Translations under genes and position numbers: made by a program | NCBI RefSeq assembly: GCF_026339935.1 | Contig: NZ_JAPEPX010000001.1 | Location: 1,052,501-1,116,500 of the forward strand | DNA: 64,000 nucleotides | Source: Streptomyces sp. NBC_01551 | GTDB lineage: Bacteria; Actinomycetota; Actinomycetes; Streptomycetales; Streptomycetaceae | Direction of reading: 5' to 3' | Notes under the pieces: model-generated | Databases searched by the model: none | Told to the model about the DNA's origin: nothing | What the model saw: only the letters and a program-made list of their open reading frames with translations | Part shown: positions 52,591 through 60,591 of the stretch, piece by piece | Position numbering within the stretch: position 1 is the stretch's first letter | Layout of the letters: every line of letters begins with the position of its first letter

Positions 52591-53190
52591 ATGGCGGGTT
52601 TCCGGAGTCTGGCCTACCAGGTGCGTGATGCGCAGAACGACCGTGCCCTGCGGCGCCACTCGCTGCGCCGCTGCCTGGAGCGGTTCGCTCCGTACGGGCA
52701 CCGGGCGACCTGGTGGCACCTGTGCGACCGGCACGGGATCGCCCCCGAGGACCGGGGGGCCGATCCGCTGCGGCTGGTCGCGGCGCTGGAGGAGCTGGAG
52801 GAGGCGCGGGCCGTCTGGCTGGAGTACGAGCGCCAGTTCGCGGCGCGGCGCAGGCGCGAGAAGCACGACGGGCTGCGTCGGCCCGAGTGGGCGTGGGGCG
52901 GCAGCGGGGACGCGGTGGTGCGCTGCGCCGATCCGGGGGTGCGGCCGGACGGGACGCTGGGCGAGGTGCTGCGGCGGCTGGTGCGGGCGCTGGAGTCGGA
53001 GCCGGGGACGGCGTGCCCGGTGTGCGGGGAGCGCGAGCTGCGCTGGCCGCCGCCGGGCGCGGGGCACGGGCGGTGGGCCGCCGGGGCGTGGGCGTGGGAC
53101 GGGCCGCTGTGCGGGGGCTGCGGAATCGTGGTGCCCAGACCGGCGCTGGCCGACGCGCTGGCCGTGGCCCCTTCGGCGGGCGCGGCATGA
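52591..53190 (+). CDS. Unrecognised protein with zinc-ribbon-like cysteines
   Basis: 199 aa, soluble. The N-terminal part is basic and helical (MAGFRSLAYQVRDAQNDRAL; Cys at RRCLERF and HLCDRH). A CPVCGE ... LCGGCG pair in the C-terminal third would hold one zinc ion. No enzyme motif. It overlaps the next gene by four bases (ATGA at 53187-53190), so the two are coupled. ATG chosen because GGAGG and GAAGG lie 5-14 bases upstream. Confidence 0.68.
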   Translation: MAGFRSLAYQVRDAQNDRALRRHSLRRCLERFAPYGHRATWWHLCDRHGIAPEDRGADPLRLVAALEELEEARAVWLEYERQFAARRRREKHDGLRRPEWAWGGSGDAVVRCADPGVRPDGTLGEVLRRLVRALESEPGTACPVCGERELRWPPPGAGHGRWAAGAWAWDGPLCGGCGIVVPRPALADALAVAPSAGAA

Positions 53191-53954
53191 GGCGGGGTGC
53201 GGTGCGGCCCGTGCTCCAGGTCTCGCTCAACGGCTCACGGGGCGCCGGGGAGGGGGCCGCCGTGCCGGTGTCCCCGGAGGATCTGGTGGAGGCCGCGCTG
53301 GGGGCGGTCGCGGCCGGAGCCGGGGAGGTGCTGGTGCACCCGAGGACGCCGTGCGGGCGGGAGAGCCTGTCGCCCCGGGTGGTGGGGCCGCTGCTGGAGG
53401 CGCTGGGGGACGCGGGGATCGGCGTACCGGTCGTCGTCCCGGCGGGGGTCGGGGCCGAGCCGGATCCGGCGGGGCGGCTGGAGCGGGTGCGGTCCTGGGC
53501 GGTACTGCCCGACCGGGCGACGGTGCGCTTCGCGGACCCCGGGGCGGAGGAACTGGCGCAGGCCCTGCTGGCCCGGGGGGTGGCGGTGGACGCGGTGGTT
53601 CCGCTGGGCGGGGACGCCGGCCCGGCCGGGGTGCGGCCGCTGGAGCGGTTCCTGGCCTGGCCGGCTCCGGACCATGGGCGGGTGCGGCTGGTGGCGGAGC
53701 CGGCGGCTGCCGATCCGGCGCTGGTGGCGGGGTTGCGCTGGCTGCCGCCGGTGCCGGTGCTGCTGTCCGGGCGGGAGGCCGCCGCCTGGCCGGTGCTGCG
53801 GCTGGCCGCGCGGTGCGGCGCGGGCGCGCGGATCGGCGTAGGGGACGTACTGCACCTGCCGGACGGGCGGGCGGCCCGGTCGAATGCCGAGCTGGTGGCG
53901 GCGGCCGTCGCGGAGCTGGCCGCGGCGTCGGCCGCTACAGCCGGGAGCCGGTGA
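53187..53954 (+). CDS. Degenerate BKACE-like (3-keto-5-aminohexanoate cleavage) protein
   Basis: 255 aa, shorter than typical BKACE proteins (about 275-310). TIM-barrel start [13 protein letters not shown] and VTPEE-like [20 protein letters not shown] resemble the family, but the zinc pair HxH expected after the second strand (as HLHxRD) is VLVHPRTP here, with a single His. The late GRIG/VGVGD segment keeps the shape ([20 protein letters not shown]). It may be inactive or use another substrate. It overlaps the convergent SoxR gene by 20 bases. Coupled to the zinc-ribbon-like gene. Confidence 0.65.
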   Translation: MRRGAVRPVLQVSLNGSRGAGEGAAVPVSPEDLVEAALGAVAAGAGEVLVHPRTPCGRESLSPRVVGPLLEALGDAGIGVPVVVPAGVGAEPDPAGRLERVRSWAVLPDRATVRFADPGAEELAQALLARGVAVDAVVPLGGDAGPAGVRPLERFLAWPAPDHGRVRLVAEPAAADPALVAGLRWLPPVPVLLSGREAAAWPVLRLAARCGAGARIGVGDVLHLPDGRAARSNAELVAAAVAELAAASAATAGSR

Positions 53955-54378
53955 GGCGTTCGCCGAAGACGTCGTCCGGGTTGGACAGGGCGCAGGTCTC
54001 CAGCGAGAGGCAGCCGCAGCCGATGCAGTCCGTCAGGTGGTCGCGCAGCCGGCCGAGTTGCTTGATCCGCTGGTCGAGCTCGGCGCGCCAGGCCTCGGAG
54101 AGCCGGGCCCAGTCCTCGCGGTTGGGGGTGCGTTCCTCGGGCAGCTGGGCGAGGGCGTCGCGGATGCTGGCGAGCGGGATGCCGACGCGCTGCGCGGCGC
54201 GTACGAAGGCCACCCGGCGCAGCGCGTCGCGGCTGTAGCGGCGCTGGTTGCCGGAGGTGCGGCGGCTGGTGATCAGGCCCTTGGCCTCGTAGAAGTGGAG
54301 CGCGGAGACGGCCACGCCGCTGCGCGCGGACAGCTGGCCGACGGTGAGTTCGTGGATTTTTTCGGGAATCTGCGGCAC
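53935..54378 (-). CDS. soxR: Redox-sensitive MerR-family regulator SoxR
   Basis: 147 aa. MerR helix-turn-helix (residues about 12-50: [34 protein letters not shown]), dimer helix and the [2Fe-2S] cluster cysteines C118, C121, C123, C129 ([13 protein letters not shown]). SoxR senses redox-active compounds; in streptomycetes it controls genes for handling their own pigments such as actinorhodin (known for S. coelicolor). GTG at 54378 begins the protein; the upstream frame is open without an obvious start. Convergent overlap with the BKACE-like gene. Confidence 0.92.
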   Translation of the reverse strand: MPQIPEKIHELTVGQLSARSGVAVSALHFYEAKGLITSRRTSGNQRRYSRDALRRVAFVRAAQRVGIPLASIRDALAQLPEERTPNREDWARLSEAWRAELDQRIKQLGRLRDHLTDCIGCGCLSLETCALSNPDDVFGERLTGSRL

Positions 54379-54450
54379 CTGGCCGAGCGTAGTCGGAGGG
54401 CTCGGAGTCCGTTGACAGATACATGTGGCCCCACCATGCTGGGCAGGCGC

Positions 54451-54467
54451 TGAGCAAGCGCTTGTTC
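54451..54467. promoter_or_regulatory. Candidate operator of the TetR at 54957 (site 1)
   Basis: TGAGCAAGCGCTTGTTC, a near-perfect palindrome (AGCAAG ... CTTGTT), 38 bases before the MaoC start. Its first 13 bases recur at 55651-55663 before the TetR gene. The pattern AnCAAGnnCTTGnT is that of the mycobacterial KstR2 box; similarity of form only. Confidence 0.6.
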
Positions 54468-54504
54468 GTCCGGGAGTCCGGAAGTCCGGGAGAAGGAGAC
54501 ACGC

Positions 54505-54966
54505 ATGGTCGAGCCGAGGATCTTCACGTCCGCCGAGGAGCTCGGTGCGGGGGTCGGCGAGCCCCTGGGTCCCAGCGGGTGGCTGGAGGTGGACCAGAAG
54601 CGGATCGACCTCTTCGCGGACGCCACCGGAGATCACCAGTGGATCCACGTGGACCCCGAGCGGGCGGCCGCCGGACCCTTCGGCTCCACCATCGCGCACG
54701 GCTATCTGACCCTGTCGCTGCTGCCCAGCCTGGTGCCGCAGATCATGCGGGTCGAGGGCATGAAGATGGGCATCAACTACGGCGTGAACAAGGTGCGCTT
54801 CCCGGCGCCGGTGCCGGTCGGCTCGCGGCTGCGCGCCACCGCGGTGATCACCGAGGTGACGGAGGCGGGCGGCGGAGTGCAGGTCGCGGCCACCGTCACG
54901 GTCGAGTGCGAGGGCGCCGACAAGCCGGTGTGCGTGGCGGAGTCGGTGTCCCGCTACTACTTCTGA
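54505..54966 (+). CDS. MaoC-like enoyl-CoA hydratase
   Basis: 153 aa hot-dog fold. Catalytic segment [16 protein letters not shown] (Asp and His of the hydratase site) followed by [27 protein letters not shown] lies 8 bases before the ATG. It hydrates a trans-2-enoyl-CoA to the (R)-3-hydroxy compound (family knowledge); chain length unknown. Preceded by a candidate operator at 54451 and convergent with the TetR gene, overlapping its 3' end by 10 bases. Confidence 0.88.
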   Translation: MVEPRIFTSAEELGAGVGEPLGPSGWLEVDQKRIDLFADATGDHQWIHVDPERAAAGPFGSTIAHGYLTLSLLPSLVPQIMRVEGMKMGINYGVNKVRFPAPVPVGSRLRATAVITEVTEAGGGVQVAATVTVECEGADKPVCVAESVSRYYF

Positions 54967-55601
54967 GGCGCCTGGAGCCCCGCGGGGCGGGCGCCCACCA
55001 TGCGGAGCACGAGGTCGGCGTAGAGCGCGCCGACCTCGTCGGGCGTGCGCTGCCCGGCCACGCTGAACCAGCGGGCCACGTCGATGCAGAGCGAGAGCAC
55101 GGCGAGCGTGGTGCCGGGCACGTCCGGGACGTCGAACTCCCCGGTGCGCACGCCGTCGGCCAGGATGCGGCGCACGGCGGCGTCGCTCTGGCGGCGCAGC
55201 GTCACGATGTCGGAGCGGTGCTCCGGAGCGAGGGCGTCGAGCTCGTACTGGACGACCCGCGCGGTGGTGTGGTGGGCCGCGTGCCACCCCACGAAGGACC
55301 GCACGGCCGCGTCGAGCCGCTCGGCCGCGCTGCCGGTGCCGGAGGCGGCGGTCTCCAGGATCTCCAGCGCCTTGTCGTGGCCGATCCTGCTGATCCGGTG
55401 GAGCAGCTCTTCCTTGGTCTTGTAGTGGATGTACAGCGCGGCCGGACTCATGCCGGCCCGCCCGGCGATGTCGCGTGTGGTGGTCGCGTGGTATCCGCGC
55501 TCCGCGAAGGCTTCGACGGCGGCGACGAGCAGCCGCCGCGCTGCGTCGGGGGTGACCTCGGACCACGGCTGGTAGCCGCCGGTCTCCGCCGCGCTGTCCA
55601 T
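54957..55601 (-). CDS. TetR-family regulator, probable repressor of the MaoC gene and itself
   Basis: 214 aa. Helix-turn-helix at about residues 20-65 ([40 protein letters not shown]) and a helical ligand domain. The motif TGAGCAAGCGCTT is 50 bases before its start and also before the MaoC gene, which is why self-control and control of MaoC are inferred. Recalled order makes it the counterpart of S. coelicolor SCO1712, a TetR reported to affect antibiotic precursor supply; not verified here. A GAGGGTGAGC sequence precedes the ATG. Confidence 0.85.
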   Translation of the reverse strand: MDSAAETGGYQPWSEVTPDAARRLLVAAVEAFAERGYHATTTRDIAGRAGMSPAALYIHYKTKEELLHRISRIGHDKALEILETAASGTGSAAERLDAAVRSFVGWHAAHHTTARVVQYELDALAPEHRSDIVTLRRQSDAAVRRILADGVRTGEFDVPDVPGTTLAVLSLCIDVARWFSVAGQRTPDEVGALYADLVLRMVGARPAGLQAPQK

Positions 55602-55650
55602 CGCTCGCTCACCCTCTTCGCCGTGTAGGAAGGAACACCCTACCGGAGGG

Positions 55651-55664
55651 TGAGCAAGCGCTTA
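55651..55664. promoter_or_regulatory. Candidate operator of the TetR at 54957 (site 2)
   Basis: TGAGCAAGCGCTTA, 50 bases before the TetR start, identical over 13 bases to the MaoC site. It overlaps the stop codon of the YiaA/B-like gene at 55662-55664. Confidence 0.55.
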
Positions 55665-55874
55665 GCGTTCTTGGCGGTCGCGGATCACCTTGGCGAGGGT
55701 GAAGGCGGAGGTGGTGAGGTACAGGACCGCGATGGCGAGGAAGGCGCGGACCCAGCCGTTCGCGTCCAGCCGGTAGATCCCGATCGCCACCGCGGCGATG
55801 GCGACGGCGAAGGAGGCGACGGCCTGGCCGTAGTACGCGCCCGTGTTCTGCTGCTTGACCGGTGTCTCGTTCAT
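55662..55874 (-). CDS. YiaA/YiaB-family small membrane protein
   Basis: 70 aa. Two membrane helices: AVASFAVAIAAVAIGIYRLD and WVRAFLAIAVLYLTTSAFTL, with the short loop of the YiaAB domain between them, and a basic C-terminal tail. Function unknown; found in many actinobacteria. Its stop overlaps the TetR operator at 55651-55664. Confidence 0.85.
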   Translation of the reverse strand: MNETPVKQQNTGAYYGQAVASFAVAIAAVAIGIYRLDANGWVRAFLAIAVLYLTTSAFTLAKVIRDRQER

Positions 55875-55938
55875 GGGTCCAGCATCCGGCGGCAGTGGCC
55901 GGGGTCACATCCGCGCGGATACTCACGTACGTACTCAT

Positions 55939-55963
55939 CTGCGGGGGCGGAAGCCGCCCGCAG
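55939..55963. terminator. Hairpin after the acyl-CoA dehydrogenase
   Basis: CTGCGGGGGCGG (55939-55950) pairs with CCGCCCGCAG (55954-55963) with small bulges and an AAG loop. It is directly past the stop of the minus-strand dehydrogenase (55968). Confidence 0.5.
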
Positions 55964-55967
55964 GGGC

Positions 55968-57119
55968 TCAGAAGGCGGAAACCCCGGTACGGGCGCGGCC
56001 GATGAGCAGCTTCTGGATCTGGCTGGTGCCCTCGTACAGGGTCATGACGCGGGCGTCGCGCAGCAGCTTCCCGGCCGGGTACTCGTCGATGTAGCCGTAG
56101 CCGCCGTGCACCTGGAGGGCGTTGCTCGCGGCGCGCACGGCCGCCTCGGAGGCGAAGAGCTTGGCGGTGGAGGACTCGGTGGCGAAGGGCAGGCCGCGGT
56201 CGACGAGGTCGGCGACGCGCCAGGTCAGCAGCCGGGCGGCGTCCACGTCGACCGAGATGTCGGCGATCAGCTCCTGGACCAGCTGGTGGTGGGCGATGGG
56301 CTTGCCGAACTGCTCGCGCTCAGCGGCGTACGAGACGGCAGCGTCGAGCGCGGCCTGCGCGATGCCGACGCATCCCGCGGCGACCGACATCCGGCCCTTC
56401 GCGAGGGCCGACATGGCGACGGAGAAGCCCTTGCCCTCCGGGCCGAGCATGGCGGAGGCGGGTACGCGGACGCCGTCGAGGGAGAGTTCGGCGGTGGCCT
56501 GGCCGCGCAGGCCGAGCTTGCCGTGGATCTCGCGGCGGGTCAGGCCGGGGCTGTCGGTGGGGACGAGGAAGGCGGAGACGCCCCGGTGGCCGGGCTCGTC
56601 GTTGGTGCGGGCGAAGAGGAGGGCCACGTCGGCCCAGGTGCCGTTGGTGATGAACATCTTGCTGCCGCTGATGAGATACCCGTCCCCGTCGCGCACGGCG
56701 CGGGTGGTCAGGTTGCCTGCGTCGGAGCCGGTGCCGGGTTCGGTCAGGCCGAAGCAGCCGAGGGCGTCGCCGGAGCACAGCCGGGGCAGCCAGGCGTGCT
56801 TCTGCTCCTCGGTGCCCCAGGCGGCGACGGTCTTGGCGACCAGGCCGAGGGAGACGGAGACGATGCCGCGCACGGCGGAGTCGCCGCGGCCGAGTTCCTC
56901 GGTGACGAGGACGTAGGAGAGGTGGTCGCCGCCGGAGCCGCCGTACTCCTCGGGGACGGTCAGGCCGAGGAAGCCGATGGCGCCGAGCTTCTTCACCATG
57001 GCCCGGTCGACGCTCTCGGCGCGGTCCCAGTCGGCGGCGTAGGGCGCGATCTCGCGCTCGGTGAACGCGCGGGCGAGCCGGCGTACGGCCTCCTGCTCCT
57101 CGCTCAACTCCAGGTTCAC
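55968..57119 (-). CDS. Acyl-CoA dehydrogenase
   Basis: 383 aa, typical length. MNLELSEEQEAVRRLARAFT at the start, FGLTEPGTGSDAGNLTTRAV (FAD loop), ISGSKMFITNGTWADVALLF, and a C-terminal segment ALQVHGGYGYIDEYPAGKLL with the catalytic-region Glu-Tyr. Flavoprotein introducing the trans-2 double bond in acyl-CoA. Divergent from a TetR gene, with a shared palindrome at 57163-57180 between them; the same palindrome precedes the ALDH/ADH pair. Confidence 0.92.
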   Translation of the reverse strand: MNLELSEEQEAVRRLARAFTEREIAPYAADWDRAESVDRAMVKKLGAIGFLGLTVPEEYGGSGGDHLSYVLVTEELGRGDSAVRGIVSVSLGLVAKTVAAWGTEEQKHAWLPRLCSGDALGCFGLTEPGTGSDAGNLTTRAVRDGDGYLISGSKMFITNGTWADVALLFARTNDEPGHRGVSAFLVPTDSPGLTRREIHGKLGLRGQATAELSLDGVRVPASAMLGPEGKGFSVAMSALAKGRMSVAAGCVGIAQAALDAAVSYAAEREQFGKPIAHHQLVQELIADISVDVDAARLLTWRVADLVDRGLPFATESSTAKLFASEAAVRAASNALQVHGGYGYIDEYPAGKLLRDARVMTLYEGTSQIQKLLIGRARTGVSAF

Positions 57120-57162
57120 CGGGCACCTCCGGGCGGTCCGGCGCGAGGTAACCAGCGAGGTT

Positions 57163-57180
57163 AACTAGCACCGGTAGTTT
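57163..57180. promoter_or_regulatory. Candidate operator of the TetR at 57209 (site 1)
   Basis: AACTAGCACCGGTAGTTT: perfect AACTA/TAGTT arms around seven bases. It lies 44 bases before the dehydrogenase start (57119) and 29 before the TetR start (57209), and recurs with one difference at 60551-60568. Confidence 0.7.
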
Positions 57181-57208
57181 ATGGCGGGCAGGCCCTACTA
57201 TGTGGCGC

Positions 57209-57853
57209 ATGGCCAGACCGCGCAAGCCCCTTCTCAGCAGAGACCGCATCGTCGAGGTGGCCGGCTCGCTGGTGGACGCGGAGGGGCTGGAGGCCGTGTC
57301 GACGCGGCGGCTAGCGGCCGCGCTGGGGGTCAGCGGGCCGTCCCTGTACAACCACTTCCGCACCAAGGACGAGATCCTGGAGGCGGTGGCGGACGCGGTG
57401 AGCGCCCGGGTCGACTTGTCGATGTTCGACGAGGGCAACGGCCGGGGGTGGCGGGCCGCGCTGCACGACTGGGCGCATTCCTACCGGGACGCCCTGTCCG
57501 ACCATCCGAACATCGTGCCGGTGCTCGCGCGCGGCCCGGGCCGGCGTCCGGCGGGGTTGCGGGTGGCGGACGCGGTGTTCGGCGCGATGACGGCGGCCGG
57601 GTGGCCGCCGGCCCATGCGACCCGGATCGGCGCGCTGATGCGGTACTTCATCCTGGGCTCGGCGGTCGCCTCCTTCGCCACGGGCTTCGTGGACGACGAG
57701 GCGGCCTACGACCCGGCCGAGTATCCGCATCTCGGCCAGGCCCACCTGCTGGCGGAACGCCGGCGCGAGGTGGACGAGGGCGCGTTCGAGACGGGCCTGA
57801 CGGCCCTGCTCGACGGCCTGGCCCTCCAGTACGCGGCGCTGCCCGAGGCGTGA
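57209..57853 (+). CDS. TetR-family regulator with TetR_C-type ligand domain
   Basis: 214 aa. DNA-binding domain at about residues 10-55 (PLLSRDRIVEVAGSLVDAEG, AALGVSGPSLYNHFRTKDEI) and a longer C-terminal ligand domain ending YAALPEA. Divergent from the acyl-CoA dehydrogenase with the palindrome AACTAGCACCGGTAGTTT in between; another copy sits before the ALDH/ADH pair. Repression of all three units, relieved by an acyl-CoA or aldehyde, is inferred. ATG at 57209 is chosen since MARPRKPLLS is the usual start; a codon at 57200 is in frame. Confidence 0.87.
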   Translation: MARPRKPLLSRDRIVEVAGSLVDAEGLEAVSTRRLAAALGVSGPSLYNHFRTKDEILEAVADAVSARVDLSMFDEGNGRGWRAALHDWAHSYRDALSDHPNIVPVLARGPGRRPAGLRVADAVFGAMTAAGWPPAHATRIGALMRYFILGSAVASFATGFVDDEAAYDPAEYPHLGQAHLLAERRREVDEGAFETGLTALLDGLALQYAALPEA

Positions 57854-57894
57854 GGCCGGCCGCCGCGGGCCAGGCGCCGCTTTGACGACGGGAC

Positions 57895-58980
57895 CTACGG
57901 CTGGAAGACGACCAGCGAACGGCCGCCCTTGCCCGCGACCATCGCGTCGAAGGCGGCCGGGATGCCTTCGAGGGTGATGCGGTCGGTGACGAGGGAAGCC
58001 AGGTCGAAGCGGCCGGCGCGGACGTGGTCCGCGATCACCGGGAGGTCGCGGGCCGGGTCGCTGTTGCCGTACACGCAGCCCGTGAGGGTGCGGGCGAAGT
58101 GGAATATCTCCAGCGCGTGGAAGGTGACCTGCTGCTCCTTGCCGCCGATGCCGACGACCGTGGTGCGGCCGCCGCGCCGGGTGGACTCCCAGGCCGCGCG
58201 GATGGTGTCCGCCCGGCCGACGCACTCGACGGCCACGTCCGCGCCCTGGCCGGCGGTGAGCGCGCGGATCTGCTTCGCGGTCGTGTCGGAGGCGAGCACG
58301 AACTCCGTGGCCCCGGCGGCGCGCGCCAGTTCCTCCTTGGCCGGGGACACGTCCACGGCCACGATCGGGCCCGCCTGGGCGATCCGGGCGGCCTGGAGGG
58401 CGGCCAGGCCGACCCCGCCGACGCCGAAGACGGCCACCGACTCGCCCGGGCGGACCTGGGCGCTGTGGTGGACGGCTCCGTAGCCGGTCAGGACGGCGCA
58501 GCCGAGGAGGGCGGCCTCGGCCAGCGGGATCCCGGCGGGCGCGGGCAGCACGCAGTTGGCCGCGACGACCGTCTCCTCGGCGAACGCGGCCACGTTCAGC
58601 CCGGGGTGCAGCTCAGCGCCCTCGGCGTCGTGGGCGTAGACCGCCCCGACGCCGGTGAGGGCCTTGGCGCAGAGCCAGACCTCCCCGATGAGGCAGTGGT
58701 GGCACTCCCCGCAGGACGGGGCCCAGTTGAGCACCACCCCGTCGCCCGGGGCGACGTGGGTGACGCCCTCGCCGACCGCGAGGACCGTGCCCGCGCCCTC
58801 GTGGCCGAGGACGGCGGGGACGGGGACCCGCATGGTGCCGTTGGTGAGGGAGAGGTCGGAGTGGCAGACCCCGGCCGCGGCGAGCCGCACCCGGACCTGC
58901 CCGGGGCCGGGTTCGGGCAGCACGATCTCCCGTATCTCCAGCGGGGCTCCGACGGCGGGCAGTATCGCGGCGCGGACCAT
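57895..58980 (-). CDS. Zinc-dependent alcohol dehydrogenase (MDR family)
   Basis: 361 aa. Catalytic zinc: C39, H60/E61 and C162; structural zinc: C90, C93, C96, C104 (CGECHHCLIGEVWLC); cofactor loop GVGGVG at residues 187-192 with the acidic residue after strand 2 pointing to NAD. It lies 91 bases downstream of the aldehyde dehydrogenase in the same direction, so both may oxidise the same alcohol through the aldehyde to the acid. Controlled by the site at 60551 if co-transcribed. Confidence 0.9.
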   Translation of the reverse strand: MVRAAILPAVGAPLEIREIVLPEPGPGQVRVRLAAAGVCHSDLSLTNGTMRVPVPAVLGHEGAGTVLAVGEGVTHVAPGDGVVLNWAPSCGECHHCLIGEVWLCAKALTGVGAVYAHDAEGAELHPGLNVAAFAEETVVAANCVLPAPAGIPLAEAALLGCAVLTGYGAVHHSAQVRPGESVAVFGVGGVGLAALQAARIAQAGPIVAVDVSPAKEELARAAGATEFVLASDTTAKQIRALTAGQGADVAVECVGRADTIRAAWESTRRGGRTTVVGIGGKEQQVTFHALEIFHFARTLTGCVYGNSDPARDLPVIADHVRAGRFDLASLVTDRITLEGIPAAFDAMVAGKGGRSLVVFQP

Positions 58981-59071
58981 GGTCGTCGTCTCCGTGTTCG
59001 CGGGGCTGAGGGGGAGGGATGAGGAGGGACTTGAGGAAGGGGCCAGGTGGGTCAGACCGGGTCGAGTCGGC

Positions 59072-60484
59072 TCAGAACTGGAGCGACTTGGTCTGGAGGT
59101 ACTCCGCCAGGCCGTGCGGGCCCATCTCGCGGCCGACGCCCGACTGCTTGTAGCCGCCGAAGGGCGCGAGCGGGTTGTAGCGCCCGCCGTTGATGTCCAC
59201 CTGACCGGTGTCCATGCGGCGGGCGAACGCGACGGCCGTCTCCTGGTCCGCCGCCCAGACGGCGCCGCCGAGCCCGTACACCGTGCCGTTGGCGATGCGC
59301 AGGGCGTCGTCCTCGTCCTCGTAGGCCAGGATCGAGATCACCGGGCCGAAGATCTCCTCCTGCGCGATGGTCATCTCGGGCGTGACGTCGGCGAACACCG
59401 TCGGGGCGACGAAATACCCCAGCTCGCGCGGCGCGTCGGGGCCGCCCGCGACGAGGCGCGCGCCTTCCTCGATGCCCTTGACGATGTACCCGCGCACCCG
59501 GTCGCGCTGCTTGGCGTTGATGACGGGGCCGATGCGGGTGGCCTCGTCGAGCGGGTCACCGATCGGGTACGTCGCCACCGCCGCGGCCGCGAGCGAGACG
59601 GCCTCCTCGTACTGGTCCCGGTGGACGAGCATCCGGGTGAGCGCGTTGCAGCTCTGGCCGGTGTTGTTCATGACGTGGCCCACGCCCACCGCGACGGCCT
59701 TGGCCAGGTCGGCCCCGGGCAGGATGACATTGGCCGATTTGCCGCCCAGCTCCAGGGCGACGCGCTTGACGGCGGCGCCGGCGGTGGCGCCGATCTGCTT
59801 GCCGACGGCGGTCGAACCGGTGAAGGAGACGAGGTCGACTCCCTCGTGCGCAGCCAGCGCCTGCCCGGCGACCGGGCCGGTACCGGTCACCAGGTTGAAG
59901 ACTCCGGCCGGGATGCCCGCCTCGTGCACGGCTTCGGCGAAGAGCTGTGCGGTCAACGGGGTGTCCTCGGCCGGCTTGAGGACGAGGGTGCAGCCGGCGG
60001 CGAGAGCGGGTGCCACCTTTGCAACGATCTGGTGCAGCGGGTAGTTCCAGGGGGTGATGGCCCCGACCACACCGACCGGTTCCAGCAGAACGGTGGAGCT
60101 CCCGAGCCGCTCCTCGAAGCTGTACGAGGCCGCCAGTTCGACGAACGAGGAGGCGACCGCGATCGGCGCCCCGGCCTGGACCCGCTCCGAGAAGCCCAGC
60201 GGGGCTCCGAGCTCGGCAGTGATGGTCTCGGCGATCTCGCTCCTGCGGGCGACCAGGACGTCGCGGAGGGCGCCGATGAAGGCGGCGCGCTCGGCGGGCG
60301 GGGTCGCCGCCCAGCCGGGGAACGCCGCCCGGGCCGCGCTCACGGCCGCGTCCACGTCATCGGCGGTGCCGGCCGGGACCCCGCCGATGACCTGCTCGTC
60401 GGCCGGGTTCACGACCTCGATCCGCTCGCGTCCGGCGGCGGGCCGCCACTCCCCGCCGATGTACATCCCGTCGTGGGCCTTCAT
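59072..60484 (-). CDS. Aldehyde dehydrogenase (NAD(P)-dependent)
   Basis: 470 aa. Catalytic C279 (NNTGQSCNALTR), general base E245 (VALELGGKSANVIL), N146 (TPWNYPLHQIVAK) and K170 (LVLKPAEDTPLT). ATG at 60482-60484 has GGGAGGA five bases upstream; the frame is open to 60652 but without support. It converts an aldehyde to a carboxylic acid. First gene of the ALDH-ADH unit; a copy of the AACTAGCRCCGGTAGTTT palindrome lies 66 bases upstream. Confidence 0.92.
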   Translation of the reverse strand: MKAHDGMYIGGEWRPAAGRERIEVVNPADEQVIGGVPAGTADDVDAAVSAARAAFPGWAATPPAERAAFIGALRDVLVARRSEIAETITAELGAPLGFSERVQAGAPIAVASSFVELAASYSFEERLGSSTVLLEPVGVVGAITPWNYPLHQIVAKVAPALAAGCTLVLKPAEDTPLTAQLFAEAVHEAGIPAGVFNLVTGTGPVAGQALAAHEGVDLVSFTGSTAVGKQIGATAGAAVKRVALELGGKSANVILPGADLAKAVAVGVGHVMNNTGQSCNALTRMLVHRDQYEEAVSLAAAAVATYPIGDPLDEATRIGPVINAKQRDRVRGYIVKGIEEGARLVAGGPDAPRELGYFVAPTVFADVTPEMTIAQEEIFGPVISILAYEDEDDALRIANGTVYGLGGAVWAADQETAVAFARRMDTGQVDINGGRYNPLAPFGGYKQSGVGREMGPHGLAEYLQTKSLQF

Positions 60485-60550
60485 CGCATTCCTCCCGAGC
60501 ACGCGCGAGCGCATTGGCCGACCTGGCACAGACCTCGCGTCCACCCTACA

Positions 60551-60568
60551 AACTAGCGCCGGTAGTTT
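60551..60568. promoter_or_regulatory. Candidate operator of the TetR at 57209 (site 2)
   Basis: AACTAGCGCCGGTAGTTT, differing by one base from the site at 57163-57180, with the same perfect AACTA/TAGTT arms. It is upstream of the aldehyde dehydrogenase start (60484). Confidence 0.7.
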
Positions 60569-60591
60569 TGCGCGCGCCAGAGGCCAACGCA

